NCBI GenBank assembly: GCA_034766995.1
Contig: CM068317.1
Coordinates: forward strand, 7,797,501-7,861,500
Source: Acanthacorydalis orientalis
Lineage: Eukaryota > Arthropoda > Insecta > Megaloptera > Corydalidae
Direction: 5' to 3'
DNA length: 64,000 nt
The position numbers were made by a program, and so were the translations under genes. The notes under the pieces were generated by a model. The model made no database searches, was not told where the DNA came from, and saw only the letters and a list, made by a program, of their open reading frames with translations. This document shows positions 25,533 to 38,457 of the stretch, in pieces; position 1 is the first letter of the stretch, and each line of letters starts with the position of its first letter.

Positions 25533-25643
<111 letters not shown>

Positions 25644-26029
25644 AATTAATGTTTGAGCATGGCTGTGAATATCTTAAAAAACCTCTTTTCATTTGAAAAA
25701 AGGGATTTCTTTGAAGATTATCTTTCAATTTTTCTCCGTTGAAAAAATTATATAAAAATGTAGAGTAAATTAATCTTTCGTTTTAAAATTTCGCTCGAAA
25801 ACGTTCCTTCAGCATAAATAAGAGCCGTCATTTGAGCCTGATAAATAGCCAATTTAAATTTTGTCAATACGTATAACTTGTAGGACAGGTACAAATGCGT
25901 CTACGTTACATTGAAATATGTTTCGTAATTTGTTTCATAAAATGCACAATAAAACATTCCCGTGCGCACCTATACATTTCTTCATTAATAACATCGAACG
26001 ATATATGTTACCTTTCTACATATTTCCAT

Positions 26030-26033
<4 letters not shown>

Positions 26034-26089
<56 letters not shown>
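26034..26089. repeat. (TA)n microsatellite, about 56 bp
   Basis: Pure TA run after a short CACA. Confidence 0.95.
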
Positions 26090-26091
<2 letters not shown>

Positions 26092-26699
26092 CTCAGACAC
26101 GTAATATGTGTGAGTTTATATGTGGATTTATGATCGAAATTAAATATTTTATATCCATTTTTATCGTATTATAAAAATATTTTTAATATCTCTAACGTTA
26201 CAATACTGATTTAATATATTTTTTATATGAATTAAATTCAACACTTTTATTTAATAACTTTTATATACTATTGGTTATTATTATTGATATTTATGTAATG
26301 TGTAAAATTAAGTTCTTAATGCTTTTGTAAAAAAAATATTAATATTTTTATTTAATTATTTTTAAAACAATAGTTAATAAAAGATTTATAATTTTTTGAA
26401 TAAAATGTACTTTAAATATTTTTTAAAAGTACAAATTAAAGTATTTTATATACAATTGATTTCTTTTAAAAAATTATCATCTTTAATTTTGTTAAGTACG
26501 AAATATATATTTTTACATGCTTTAATAAGTAATTTCAAATATATTATATTTTTGTATAACTTAATATTATTTTATTTCAAATATGTAATTCTTAATAATC
26601 CTTAATCTTTATTACGTATCCTTTTAATATATATTTTGTAATTTAGCATTCAATTTTAGATTTGTTAACATTTTGATGTTCAGTGTAATCTCTATTTTT

Positions 26700-26965
26700 A
26701 GTTACACTTAAATGTAACGAAATTCGTGTCGAATCACATGCACCGTTTTCTAAATGTATTGAGATTTTAATGAAATGTCGAGCAGACGTTCTCTTATCGA
26801 TATGTTTAATAATTGAGTCAACGCTTAGACGTGTTTTTACTGCCGAGATATTTATCGTTGCGATGTAATTGCACCATACTCTACGGTTATCGCGTCGTCA
26901 GAAGTCATCCGGTCTAGAACACATTCTGTAGAGCTTTATCTCTTTTCAAAGTATACTCTGAATGG
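26700..26965. other. CpG-containing island
   Basis: Mixed-composition block (GTCGAGCAGACG, ATCGTTGCGATG, TATCGCGTCGTC, CATCCGGTCTAG) in very AT-rich surroundings. It opens with the short inverted repeat GTTAC-N8-GTAAC. No frame or repeat match. Confidence 0.4.
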
Positions 26966-27708
26966 AACTTACGTGGTCTGTAAAGATTTGAGTGTGTCTC
27001 AAGCGCAACAATTTTATATATTTTTTTTTTATAAAAGTCTTATCTTATTTAATCAAGTAATTGATGATTTTAAGTTTCAGTTTAGATTTTTTCTTTATGT
27101 TAGAATTTTATATATATATATAACATATATGTATTCCTTAACAAAATTTAAAATTAAATGCATTTGCAGATCATCTATACTCAATATAAAAAAATAATAT
27201 CAATCATTTTCAACACACTAAGTCTGATACTAGTTTTTAACTTTTTTTTAGAAAGTTAATAGCAACAAATAAATTAGTGATAAAAATTTTATTAAAAACA
27301 TATTCTACCTAACAGCGTTTATGAAATTAATCGATGCATAATTGGAGTTGGTGAAGTGAATATTCAGATTTTTTCAGAAAATAATAAAAAATGATTACAT
27401 TTCAAACCTTAAAAAATAATAATGTTTCTTAGAATTAACTGATATATTAAGACTATTATTTATAACCATACGTATTCTGGAATACTAGACAATATACTAG
27501 AATATATTTAAGTTTATTATTTCTCTAATCGTATGTATTATACAATAATTATCCAGCTATGTCTAATATAATAATATTCTCGTAAGCAAAGCTTTCATAA
27601 ATAAATAACAATTTTGTAATGTCTTCTCTGCAATAGTTCACTGAGCATTATTTCAGAGACCTTGTTTTCTATAGATTTGATATACTTACTCTAATAGTTC
27701 CTCTAGAA

Positions 27709-28100
27709 CAGGGGCTCGTAACCTTTTTAGTCTAGCACCTCTCCCGAAAGTAAAATTCACACATCCCTTTCTTTCCGAAAGCAATTAATAATGGATAAAT
27801 TACAAACTAGCGTTGAAGTTTTATTTTAACATCTTCAGATACATAGAAATAGTAAAGAAAATGTTGTTCTTCAAAAAATCTTATTGTCTTTCATCATGAT
27901 TATGAAGTCACTTAAGGTCCTCATGTCATTTAATAAGATACTTGTAGCTGCTTCTGATAAATGAGACCACAAATGCTGAGTACAAACTAAACTAAATTCT
28001 AAAAAAGCAATTAAAAAAAATTATAACCGAAAGTCACATCTCCCCACTAACCCCTTTGCACCTCGTGAGGAATGTCACACCCCATATGTTAAGAATCTAG
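27709..28100. mobile_element. hAT-type MITE (probable)
   Basis: The left end CAGGGGCTCGTAACCTTTTT resembles hAT terminal repeats; the right end near 28081-28100 contains the partial complement CATATGTTAAGAA. The interior is non-coding, with GCACCTCTCCCGAAAG at the left and CTCCCCACTAACCCC/GCACCTCGTGAGG at the right. The preceding 8 bp are CTCTAGAA; the right duplication is not convincing because the right terminus has decayed. Confidence 0.5.
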
Positions 28101-29089
28101 ATAAACTCGTTCAGGAATGATGTTAAGAACAATATATTATTTATACTCATATATTTTAAATATCTTTATTCAAGTATAAGGCTAATCTACCTTTTCTAAA
28201 ATGGCTCTCATTTCAAAAATCTGTTCCTGCAAAAATGATCTGGTCAATTGTGTATGTCTTACTATTGTCTTATAATCGTCCTAGACTCCCCATTTTCTTC
28301 AAAGTAGTCCTTGAAATATTGTCCCATTTCTTATATTGTATTTTTTCAAATACATAAATTATATCTATTGACTTAATTGCTAATTTGGAATGTTACTACA
28401 TCACTAAACAACAAATTATTAAGAAATAATCCGTATTTTTCAGCTTTATCACTCAAGTGATAATTAAATTTGATTGTTTTGGATGATTTTTTCTAAAAAT
28501 ATTTTTTTCCATTCTAATCTTGCAACCTAAGAATTTTATACATTATTGCTTTAAGAACTTCTGATTTTAAAGATGAAATTTAATAATTTTCCAGTATTTC
28601 TAAAAAATGTCTATTGTATGCCATATTCTCCTGACTTGCATCATCTGTTTCAATTTTTGATTTATCTCTAACTGTTTTTTTAATTACTTATTCAATTTTT
28701 TTCAATGCATGTGAAATACACTATTATAAAAAATTTAGTGTTCAATGCTTAGTTAAATTCAATTCTACAAATGAATATGTCATTACCTGTCTTTTCTTCA
28801 AACTATTATTACAGATTTTAACTCAGTTAAAATGTAACTTTATCTTCTATTATGAGCAAGTTATTGAGTACACCAAATGAGAGGATATTGTTATGTCTTA
28901 AGTAAATGTTAATAAATCGTTATAAAAGAACATCGTTTGTAAATTGTTCTTATTTTCTATAAAAGGAAAATTAAGTTAAAAATAATATCAAAGTATTATT
29001 GCTTGTGTTTCCTTTATTAGATTAGAACAAAAGATCGTAGCGTTTTTAAGACGAAATTCAAAGACAATGTTTACTTATTTGTACATATA

Positions 29090-29425
29090 TTTATTCTAAT
29101 ACAGATATGCCATTCTGATCAATCATCTTTCACTTAGTTTCATATTTCCGTCCTCCCAAATCTTGGCATCTTTCTTAGCGATGAATTAATCCAAATATTT
29201 TATGAAGACTTCCATGGCAGTAAAGTTTTTTCCATTAAGAGAATTCTGTAGGGACCGAAATAAATAGTATTCAGAAAGTACAAAATTGGGTGAATATGGC
29301 AGGTGAGTTAGGACGTCCCAGTCAAATTTCACAAATTTCTGCTGGATCTGTAAAGAAACGTGAGATATAACGTTGTCTTGGTGGAAAACGATACCCTTCC
29401 GATTGACCAATTCTGGAATAAGAAT
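29090..29425 (-). mobile_element. Mariner transposase C-terminal fragment
   Basis: On the minus strand the frame reads PELVNRKGIVFHQDN, QQKFVKFDWDVLTHLPYSP, then EYYLFRSLQNSLNGKNF, ending near FIAKKDAK. This is the DDD domain of a mellifera-like mariner. The second catalytic Asp (HQDN) is present. Counting 34 residues on, the third catalytic position is Glu instead of Asp (SEYYLF for the usual SDYHLF). Everything upstream of PELVNRKG is lost, so this is a truncated dead copy. Confidence 0.85.
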
Positions 29426-29961
29426 ATACCATTTTATATAATTAAAATATTGAAATAGAAAATAAAAATAACCCCAAATTTTCAAATTTAAATCATCTAT
29501 AAATAAGTAAAAGTAAAAAATATTTTAGGTTCTTTTATTTACATATTTTAGTTATTTTTTTGCCTTTTTATTTATGTACAAAAAAAGTATAGTATATTTA
29601 AAATGTAAAGTATGTACATGAAGAGCATATAAGTCTTATTAAATTGTTTTATATTTGTTGCTTTAATTAGAATTTTTATTATTTAAAAAAACTGTTTAAA
29701 ATAGTTTAGTATATATCGTGAAAACATCATTTCTCATTTACTAAATTGTTAATAAAGATTTCCTTGCAATGCTTTATTTAAAAAAGTATTAATTTTGTAA
29801 GAAATTATAAAAAATATCTTAATAATGTGTACTACAGTAATTTATGAAATAATAAATTTAACCATTTAATATTTTTGTTTAGCAAACACAATTATTTGAA
29901 GTAAACATTTTAGTTAAAATATTTCATTTGCTTTTTTAATGTTCACGTACAAACATAACAA

Positions 29962-29963
<2 letters not shown>

Positions 29964-30047
<84 letters not shown>
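29964..30047. repeat. (TA)n microsatellite, two runs around a CTCG
   Basis: Two TA runs of about 40 bp separated by TCTCGT at 30005-30010. Confidence 0.95.
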
Positions 30048-30051
<4 letters not shown>

Positions 30052-30239
30052 TGTCTGTACGTAGGTTTTTCGTTGACTTTTCTTTGACATTTGTTTTCCA
30101 TACAAACATATTTCAAATACGAACAAAAAGCATGTCAAACAAAAATTTCCACACACGTTACATCTATGTCCGTTTAACTACCGTACTAAATGTATTTTAA
30201 TGTTAAACTTCCATAAAATATTCAAGAAGAAACAACATT

Positions 30240-30545
30240 ATTTATGCGTAAGTCAACAATTTTAAATAAAGCACCGGGGCGTAAAATTTTAAGTGAACTT
30301 AACTTCCAGCCATACATCAAACTTTATTCACTTTTGTTCCACCTGAATGTATATTACAATTTATAAAGTCGTCCCATGGTACAAACTTATACGACAGCGC
30401 TGTAAATACGTTTTTAATATACATTGACGTAGATGTAGTACTAGTTAGAAGTAAGCTTCATTATAAACGCGAAGCTTTTCGTTTCCTGTGCGCCAAACTG
30501 TTTTTATTTTACGCAATACTGAAATAATTAACGTATATTTTCATA
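30240..30545. other. CpG-containing island
   Basis: Contains GCACCGGGGCG, GTCGTCCCATGG, ACGACAGCGCTG and AACGCGAAGC. No coding match or repeat seen. Confidence 0.35.
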
Positions 30546-31552
30546 CGAACGATACTTGTAACAAAATTCAGTGTGGAGTATTAAATTACAAATTAATTTT
30601 ACGACATAACTCATTATTGTAATGTTTTAATGTGCTGTGTTAAATGTGATTCGGTGTAAATATTATAACGCTGAAAAAATTGGTATTTACAAAGATTCGT
30701 TGTGAAACAAATTCGGAATTTAAAAAAAAATATATATAAATTTCACGTTATGTTATTCGAACAATTTATGTTAACTTCGCTCAAAATACAAATTTTGTAT
30801 ACACTTTAACTAAATAAAATTTAAAAATTAATAAATGATTTACAAAGAATTACTTTTTATGTATATCAAAAGATATAATTCCATTATGTTAAAATTACAT
30901 ATTAAATTTTCATTAAATATGATTCTCAAGAGTATACCTGTCAGTTAAAACTATATTTCTATAATACAATATCCAATAAAAAATATAAATAAGTTCAAAG
31001 TAGAAATATGCTGGAAAAGATACCTTCAATGTAGTTTGATGAAAAATAAAACTAGTTTAATCGAATTTTGTAATAAATTGCAAATTTCTCAATCTTATCT
31101 AGAGTTTATACTATAACCATAAGTTTTTTTATTTATGTTTCGACGCTGTCAAGTGGTATTCGAATTTAATTTTTGAAAATAAAAAAAATATTTCTTTTTA
31201 CAAAGAACTGTGTTCATATCTTAAATATAAAAAATGAATTCTCTATATCGATTTAATTTAGTTTTTCGTGCTTTAAGAGAGAAAGTTGTTTAACAACAAT
31301 CCTTTATATAATAAGTATCACGCCCGAGGTGCACTCCCTGATGCTTTTCTAAATACATATGACGAATTCTAGGTTGTTTGGTTTTAGAGTTACAACATAA
31401 ACACTCAAGCACGTATTTACCTTTATTTATATGATTCACTCCTACACACTTCTAATAAAACGCTATATACTTATAAAATATTTTTCAACTCAATAATTAT
31501 TACCAAAATATTTATTCATGCTCTCATTTACATCTATGTGAGAATCTTCTCT

Positions 31553-31560
31553 CTTATAGC
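31553..31560. repeat. Left 8-bp target duplication of the hAT element
   Basis: CTTATAGC, identical to 32638-32645. Confidence 0.9.
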
Positions 31561-32637
31561 CAGTGGCGCACTCAGGATTTATCTTCGAGGAGCCAAGTTG
31601 AACGGATAAAAGATATAAATCCAATAAAATTCATTAGGTGATTATAAAAAATTATTTGAGGAATAAAATCCAGTTTTATTTTCTTTTTACAGTTCTCTTG
31701 AATTACTTCAGTCGTGTTTACATTAATCTCTTTTTGTATATATAGTAAAGCCTGTCCGTTCGATCGTAATTGTGTCATTATAGATCTTAAATAGGTTTTT
31801 AAAAGGCATAAGGTAGAAAATACCTTTCACTGATGCATGTTGTTACCGAAAGCGTTGCAAATATTTTTAATAAGTTATAGATATTAGGATATATCATTTT
31901 GTCACGCTTCGAAACTGCATCAATGACATTTTTGCATGGCGCTGTTGCAAACGGTTTTTCAAATTTTTTTTACCACAAATTGAATTCGGCGTTCAAAATT
32001 TCTGGATTTGTAAAAGACAAATCACGGGTATAAAATTTACACAACTGACGAAAATCTTCTATTGCACTTTCTGTTGGAGCATGTTCCATATTTGGTAGAA
32101 GAATAAAAAAATATTTCAAAATGTTTCGGTGCCCAATGAAAAGTTTATAAAGTTGAGTCAATATTTGGTCAATAAATGGAATGAATGTAGTTCTTCTGAA
32201 ATACTCTTCTACACAATCAAATGGAACATTGGACTTTAATGTTTGTTATGATGCAGTCCTTGGCTTTTTAATGTCAATATTAGAATTATTGTCATTACAT
32301 ACGACCTATAACTAAGCATCTGAAACGTCGGCAATACGAAAGTCATTAAAAAAGTGTTGTGAATGACTGAGTTGTACTCGATTGTTTCACTTCCAAGAAA
32401 TACAGTTGGTTACGGCATCGTTTCTTATCTACGCGTGCAAGTTTTAGCTTGCTTCGATTATCAGTGTATCTGCGAAGGCTTCCATTGTCGTGGCCCACGC
32501 AATACTCCAGTCACCTTTAGGTATACAGTTGTAAAGGAAACATTTCCCATGATGATTTTGTTTTGTTTTCTAGTATTCTTTTCCTTTTGTCTTTATGGGA
32601 TGCCAAGTCCCTTCGCCCTCTCCTGTGTGCGCTACTG
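31561..32637 (-). mobile_element. Internally deleted hAT transposon with exact target duplication
   Basis: Terminal repeats CAGTGGCGCACTCAGGA (31561-) and the complement of CAGTAGCGCACACAGGA (to 32637) are flanked by identical 8-bp CTTATAGC. Minus-strand frames carry hAT transposase pieces. One is a segment with RNILKYFFILLPN and FYTRDLSFTNPEILNAE near 32000-32160. The other is the C-terminal dimerisation region LKTYLRSIMTQLRSNGQAL and YIQKEINVNTTEVI near 31680-31790. Stops, frameshifts and loss of the N-terminal part make it non-autonomous. At 1077 bp it is far shorter than a full hAT of this type. Confidence 0.88.
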
Positions 32638-32645
32638 CTTATAGC
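32638..32645. repeat. Right 8-bp target duplication of the hAT element
   Basis: CTTATAGC, exact copy of 31553-31560. Confidence 0.9.
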
Positions 32646-33109
32646 TGTAACTAAATTATCACAATGTGGGGATTTATTCAGATCGTCACAATATAAGTAA
32701 AATATTTTATTTATTTCATAGAGCATCATATAAAAACAATGATTTTTGATTTTAAAAATATTTATTTTGCAAGAAAGGCTTAAACTTGCTGTTTGTAAAA
32801 GTGTAATGATAGTCCCACTATTTATTATTTATCAGTTCTTTAGACTATTTCATTTAATATTTTATAATAAATATATTTTTTGATAATCTAAAAAATCCCT
32901 TTTTATTCTTGAATTACATTATATTGAAATATGAAATTAATTTTAAATTTTGTCATATTCTCTATAGGTTCAAATTTAATAATATATATTTATTTTAATT
33001 TATGTAATTAAACAAAAAACTCTTATGGAAAACGTTTTGCAGACTATATAAAAACTAATATACAAATCATTTTTCGATACGAAAATAAAAATTATAAAGC
33101 CTTAGCATC

Positions 33110-33480
33110 ACTCTTGACAATGAGACGTATTCTTACATCCAAACCTACAAACCCACGTTTACAAGGTCTCCAGTATGGTTTACTACTCGGAAAAAATATT
33201 TCAAACGATTCCAGACCAATCAAAACAAAGCACTCATGCTAGTGTCCTCATCCCACCAGTCTCACACTTCCATCGAAGACCTCTGCCATCTTATCGACCT
33301 TAGACAAATTCATAACCAGACTAAGGAAAAGACACATCGACAACTCTCCCCAATCGACTAATTAACGAAATAAACAAGCCAAATACAAACTGCTCCAAGA
33401 GAGCACGTCAAATAATATACCAACACGATATCAAATTTTACAACCAACAACTCCTTTGCATTTGTTCCTCTCCCCCTCCC
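33110..33480 (+). mobile_element. Possible LINE reverse-transcriptase tail fragment
   Basis: A C-rich block unlike the surrounding AT sequence. One plus-strand frame reads YFKRFQTNQNKALML, then SIEDLCHLIDLRQIH, which has the layout of jockey-type LINE tails (a RFQNKALR-like segment, then a short DL segment). The match is weak and there is no poly-A or target duplication. Confidence 0.35.
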
Positions 33481-33959
33481 ATTCTTTAGCTTCCAATTAA
33501 GCAATATCAGGCACTCGTTAACAGGTAATTACGTGCAAATGTTGTGACAAATGGTAGTGCTGATAAAAAAACACGCAATAAAATATCAATAAATAAGACA
33601 TCGTTTCGTACGACCAAAAAAACAGCAACAAACACTTCCTAGGTTAGGTAGTTAAGTTAGATTCAAGTAAGTTCTAGATACATTTTATGTACTTCAAGCT
33701 AGGTTTTTAAATATTTTTTTTCTTAGTAAAGATCCCTATGAACAGTAAAATAAAACACCCCATATAGACATAAACTTCACCACTCTTTTAAAAGAAAATA
33801 ATATTTAGTGTAAATAGGCAACTCAATAAATGCATTGTACCATAATCATATAAGACATGATTGTAAAACTATGTCATATCAATAAAGTTTTATTGTATTC
33901 AACTGTGCACATACATGTATTCTGTGTATGTGAATGTATCCGTTATTTGCACATATTTA

Positions 33960-34410
33960 TTTGACTGAAACTTTGTCTTGTGTTCCGCCCATAAATTTCG
34001 CAACTGTCAGTTGAACAACGCATTCGATGAATCGAATCCGTTTCTGTTCGCTTATTTATATTTCATTGTATTAGCAAAAAAGGCAAACTTTTTAAAAATA
34101 AACATTTCGACATCTCAAACAACATTATTTGCAACAAACACGTCTCTTATAATGGTGGATAAAGGAATATTAAATATACACCGTTAACTAAATCAAAAAA
34201 TTAATTTGTTTCAAAGTGAGAATAGAAACTTCTCGCGACGATTTCAATTATTTCTAAAGTAAACGAAACGTTAAGTAAAGTGGACTGCCAGTCGACTGTA
34301 CAGATTCAACCCCAAAACAATAAACACAACTTACAGGTTCTTCAAGTCGTAAAGTGACAATTAATTCAACGTAACAAGGTCATTTGAGCAGTCACTTACG
34401 GAAAGTTCAC
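33960..34410. other. CpG-containing island
   Basis: Two mixed-composition patches (about 33970-34070 and 34230-34410) with CGCATTCGATGAATCGAATCCG, TCTCGCGACG and CCAGTCGACTG. A 69-codon open frame here has no recognisable similarity. Confidence 0.35.
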
Positions 34411-34419
34411 GATTATGTA

Positions 34420-35720
34420 CATATTTAATTTGTAATTTACATTTTTTAAAGGGTGAATACATTATCCTTTTTCCTTAATGTTATGCTATCACTTAAAAAG
34501 TTGACATCAACTTTGATGTAAGGACAGTCTTAATTTATCTTAAAACGAACTTAATTAAAATTATATTTACTAAAAACTTTCAATTCGCACAATCCGAGTA
34601 AGTTATCTTCATATTCCTTTCGCTTCATCATTGAAATTATTCAAATATCAAATTTAATCACTTAATTTAAGTACGTTCTTGATTTAACAAATATTTACAG
34701 GTATTCAATTTTAACTTTATACATTGTTGTTCGCAATGTGTTTCATTCAAAAACGTACTTGTTTAATGGGAAAAGTTCTGATTATTTATATCTATGGAAT
34801 GAAATTGACGTAAATTGGTCAAGTATTTGTTGACTTCGGATAGAATTACAACGTAAATAATATTGTTTCGAGACTTGTTTCGTTCCATTTTGAATATAAA
34901 ACAATATTATTTTTATCTGGTAATATAATACAGCTTTACTTTTCAAAGGAAATCTACTTTTTCTATTCTTTAAAATATTTCTAAACAAACTAATCAGTTA
35001 TATAAAAAAATGTATTAAAATATTTTTTTTAAAAATAAACATTATTCAAACATTTACTTCATTATTAACATATTGAGTGCCAGGTTATTTACATTCGAAT
35101 AATAACAATATTATCAGAAAAGTCACGTCATTCGTATATTACAACATTCATATAGTAACACATCTAAAAATACGAATTTTTCGTTTAGTACAAATGAAAG
35201 GCAAATTTCATAAAATTTCCTCAGAATAATACTAATAAATTTAATTTGTGGTCTCATCTATAATTGTATACTCTGACTTTGTGATAAGTTTAGATTAAAA
35301 AATATTTCTTATAATGTTATAAACACTGCTATTTTCTCTATTACGGGTATAAAGTGCTTTTCTAATGTTGTGTATGCTTAGATCTTTCATTTTCTTTTAA
35401 TTGAGGTATATTTACATATGTTTTAAAAATTAATTGTATAAAAATTATGAAAATTATCAGATAATTTTGGAAAAAATCTTACATGCTTCATAATTTATAT
35501 TATCCTAAGAACTATAATAAGGGTTGTCATTCCAATATTAGTTTAAATCAATAAACTGTATTAAAAAACAATAACGAGTGTCATATATTTTCAACATGAC
35601 TCTTCAATCTAAACTGGTTAGTCTATGCAGAACTGCATTATTGGAATTTGTTTAACGTCAAAAATATGTAAATATTTATTAAAAAATATCTTTTTACACT
35701 ATATTTAAAATACTCATAAA
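34420..35720. other. AT-rich intronic sequence, no feature seen
   Basis: No repeat family or plausible coding frame noticed. Confidence 0.5.
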
Positions 35721-35729
35721 AATTTTATG

Positions 35730-36152
35730 CCAAACTATTTTCTTTTTTTGTGTTTATCATCATATATCACGACCAAGTAGTTGATATAACCTCACAAAAC
35801 TGTTGTTAACACTAAGGCGTCAGAAAAGCAACATATTAAAAATTGCATTCTTTTCGCATTCCAGTTCAAAAAATGCTACCGAAACTACAAGAATGATTTG
35901 TTTAACTTTAGGGGAGATGTTGTGACGCATAAAACGTGCAAAAAATGTTAAAACAGTGAAAAACGTCCAAAAATGCATTACGACTTCATCGACTCAAAGT
36001 ACTTACTTTTTTCGACTTGTGATTCTTCAGTTATCCGACAGACAGAACAAAGTTATATAAAACATTAGAGGACATTTTGAGTATTAAAATTTATTCCATT
36101 TTTCTGTAAACATTCATTTTCTATAATAAAATCACTTAATTAATTTGCATAC
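35730..36152 (+). mobile_element. Internally deleted mariner, family B copy 2
   Basis: Carries GATATAACCTCACAAAAC, the frame EKQHIKNCILFAFQFKKCYR and GDVVTHKTCKKC (transposase N-terminus), then AAAAATGCATTACGACTTCATC, GTTATCCGACAG and the 3' end TAAACATTCATTTTCTAT, ending TTAATTAATTTGCAT. The junction word AATGCATTACGACTT also occurs in the partial copy at the window end (63822-), so the deletion removes the catalytic middle. A TA array starts at its right end. The left end is approximate. Confidence 0.7.

Positions 36153-36155
<3 letters not shown>

Positions 36156-36200
<45 letters not shown>
36156..36200. repeat. (TA)n microsatellite abutting a mariner end
   Basis: Begins within a few bases of the 3' end of the family B copy. 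Confidence 0.95.
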
Positions 36201-36205
<5 letters not shown>

Positions 36206-36565
36206 CTTTATGTAAAAATATGTTATCATTAAAAATTTTCATTAATATAATACTAATATTTGATTAAATTAATTAAATTATAATTTCCCTGAATTAACAA
36301 TTAACAATGAAAGCATGTTTTATGTAATGTGTAATATATCAAACCACATGTAATTAAACATATAATTAAATACGAATAATAATAAAATGAGCAATCATGT
36401 ACATTTTCCAGTTATATAATTTCGTTTGAAAATGTTTGATGAAAGCAAACAAACGAATTTGAATTTCTATTTATTCCTTATTTCTTAATTTTAAATTAAT
36501 TTATGAAATTTATGAAATACAGATATAAATATTATTATACTTTAGATAAAAATTATTTAATTTAT

Positions 36566-36569
<4 letters not shown>

Positions 36570-36602
<33 letters not shown>
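36570..36602. repeat. (TA)n microsatellite, 33 bp
   Basis: Pure TA run. Confidence 0.95.
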
Positions 36603-36604
<2 letters not shown>

Positions 36605-37494
36605 AATATTAGATGTAACAATATCAATGTTAAACTCGACTTATTCGTTCCTTCGTTTCTAATTCTGAAGTATATATTTTCTTTATCTCTTTTTAATTTA
36701 TAGCAACACGCGTTTCAAAGTTTTATAATTGAGTACATATTTTTACAACAAAGTCATTCAGTAACAATTCTAATTGAAAAAAATCTATTTTTCTCAATCA
36801 CTAAATATTCAATTACTTAACGAATTCTATCGCTTTTTGCACAACATCGTTTCATGTAACTACTAGTCATTTGACTTTTAAATCTTACAAATATATGCTG
36901 ATTTTTTAATGAAAGTTCTTTGAATATCCCAATCATCTACGTACATTTTTCTATTTTCATCTCTTTGTTACAATCGATTCTTGAAAAACATCATGAATTG
37001 TTAGAAGAATTTTATAGTTGGATGAACTTTATTATTAAATATTCGTTTGAAAAAGGCTTTAACAAAAAAATATTTATTTGATACGATGATTATATAAGTT
37101 TAAAACGTATATTTAATCTAAAAATTGAAATTGATGGTACACAGTTCAATGAATTGAAGAAAAGAATCTTTTTTGACAATCTTTTTAGATATGTGAGTTA
37201 CAATTAATTTGTACGCTTCAATATGTAATTTTATATAACCAAACTTTACAGATAATATAAGAAATTGTTGTCTTTGAACAAAATGATCGATTATTGTATA
37301 CAATGATTAATTGTGTGCTTGCTCAATAGTATATAGACAGAATATAATAATGACTATTTTAATAAGATTTTTTGTAATACAACTTTATAATTCTAAGAAT
37401 TTCTTTCTATAATATTCATTTTCAACAAAAAAAGTCTGAACTAATGTGTACACCTAATACAAGTAAAATATAACTCATTATTCTATCCTACCTA

Positions 37495-37565
37495 AACATA
37501 TTCTGACCTACCTCGATTTATCTTGACTTATGATCTCCTAGCCTAACGTATCATGACCTAATATT
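37495..37565. repeat. Degenerate tandem repeat, about 18 bp
   Basis: Variants of TATTCTGACCTACC recur: TATCCTACCTAA, TATTCTGACCTACC, TATCTTGACTTATG, TATCATGACCTAAT. Spacing is irregular. Confidence 0.35.
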
Positions 37566-38245
37566 ATTATCTGCCACACCAATCAAAAAATTGTTATATC
37601 TGTGTGTACACTTGCAAATAAATCACAATATTAATTCAGTTTTCTATAAGAATTTTCAGTATAGTAAGAATTAACAGTTTTAGATAAACACGCACTATGG
37701 CCAAGAAATGTTTAGTAATTTAAGCCATTCTGATGATAAAATGGAATATACCTTCTATTTATCAATGTTAATGATCATTGAATACAATTACTCGTTTTTG
37801 TTAATGTATATTTTTTATATTATACATGAACCATTTTTCATTAAAATGGCATTAACACCCCATTGTCTTTTTTCAGATTTAAATAATATATTTTTTATTA
37901 TAAAAAAGGATCTTATTATTTATAAAATATGAAATCCATACAATTAAATATTGGAGATGTTATAAAACAAATTAAATTTGTACAAAATTTTGAAATATAA
38001 ATTGTTTAATTTTATATACTAATTATGTTCACAAAGTGGATCTTCCCATTATATCTTTTATGGATTAGTGATAATAGAGTTCAATCATTAGTCTTAGACA
38101 TAAAAATATTATATTTTGTCCTGTATTTATTCAGCTGTCTTATGAAAAGTATATCACGTTAATAATGTACGAAAGAGTGCAGTATAGTTAAAAAAATCCA
38201 TAAAATAAAAAAGGCAAAGTAAATTATGTCTGAATATTCCTTTAT

Positions 38246-38457
38246 ATAGGGTAATCCAATTTAGACTTCCACATGGAAGTATTAAAAGAGGGTGCAAGGG
38301 TTACGAAAAGTCATGTTATTTTTTATTTAGTATTTTAGTTCATTAATACTAAAATACAATTGAACGAAAATAGTAAAGGGGGAATAACATGATTTTTTTT
38401 TATTTTTTACGTTTTTTTCAATACTTTCGTGTGGAAGCCTAAGTTGAGTCACCCTTT
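38246..38457. mobile_element. Fold-back MITE with about 75-bp inverted arms
   Basis: The left arm AGGGTAATCC..TTAGACTTCCACATGGAAGT continues to TCATGTTATT (38323); the right arm mirrors it from AATAACATGA (38387) to CTTTCGTGTGGAAGCCTAAG and GAGTCACCCT (38455). The centre (TTTAGTATTTTAGTTCATTAATACTAAAATA) is itself palindromic, so nearly the whole 210 bp folds into one hairpin. No coding content. Confidence 0.7.

Noticed and set aside
28190..28760. Possible decayed transposase after the 27.7-kb MITE
   Set aside because: The composition hints at old coding sequence but no motif could be identified in any frame.
32363..32644. 93-codon plus-strand frame
   Set aside because: It lies inside the hAT element, antisense to its transposase remains, and runs through the right terminal repeat.
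33645..33665. TTAGG-like telomere repeat (TAGGTTAGGTAG)
   Set aside because: Barely two units; chance occurrence.
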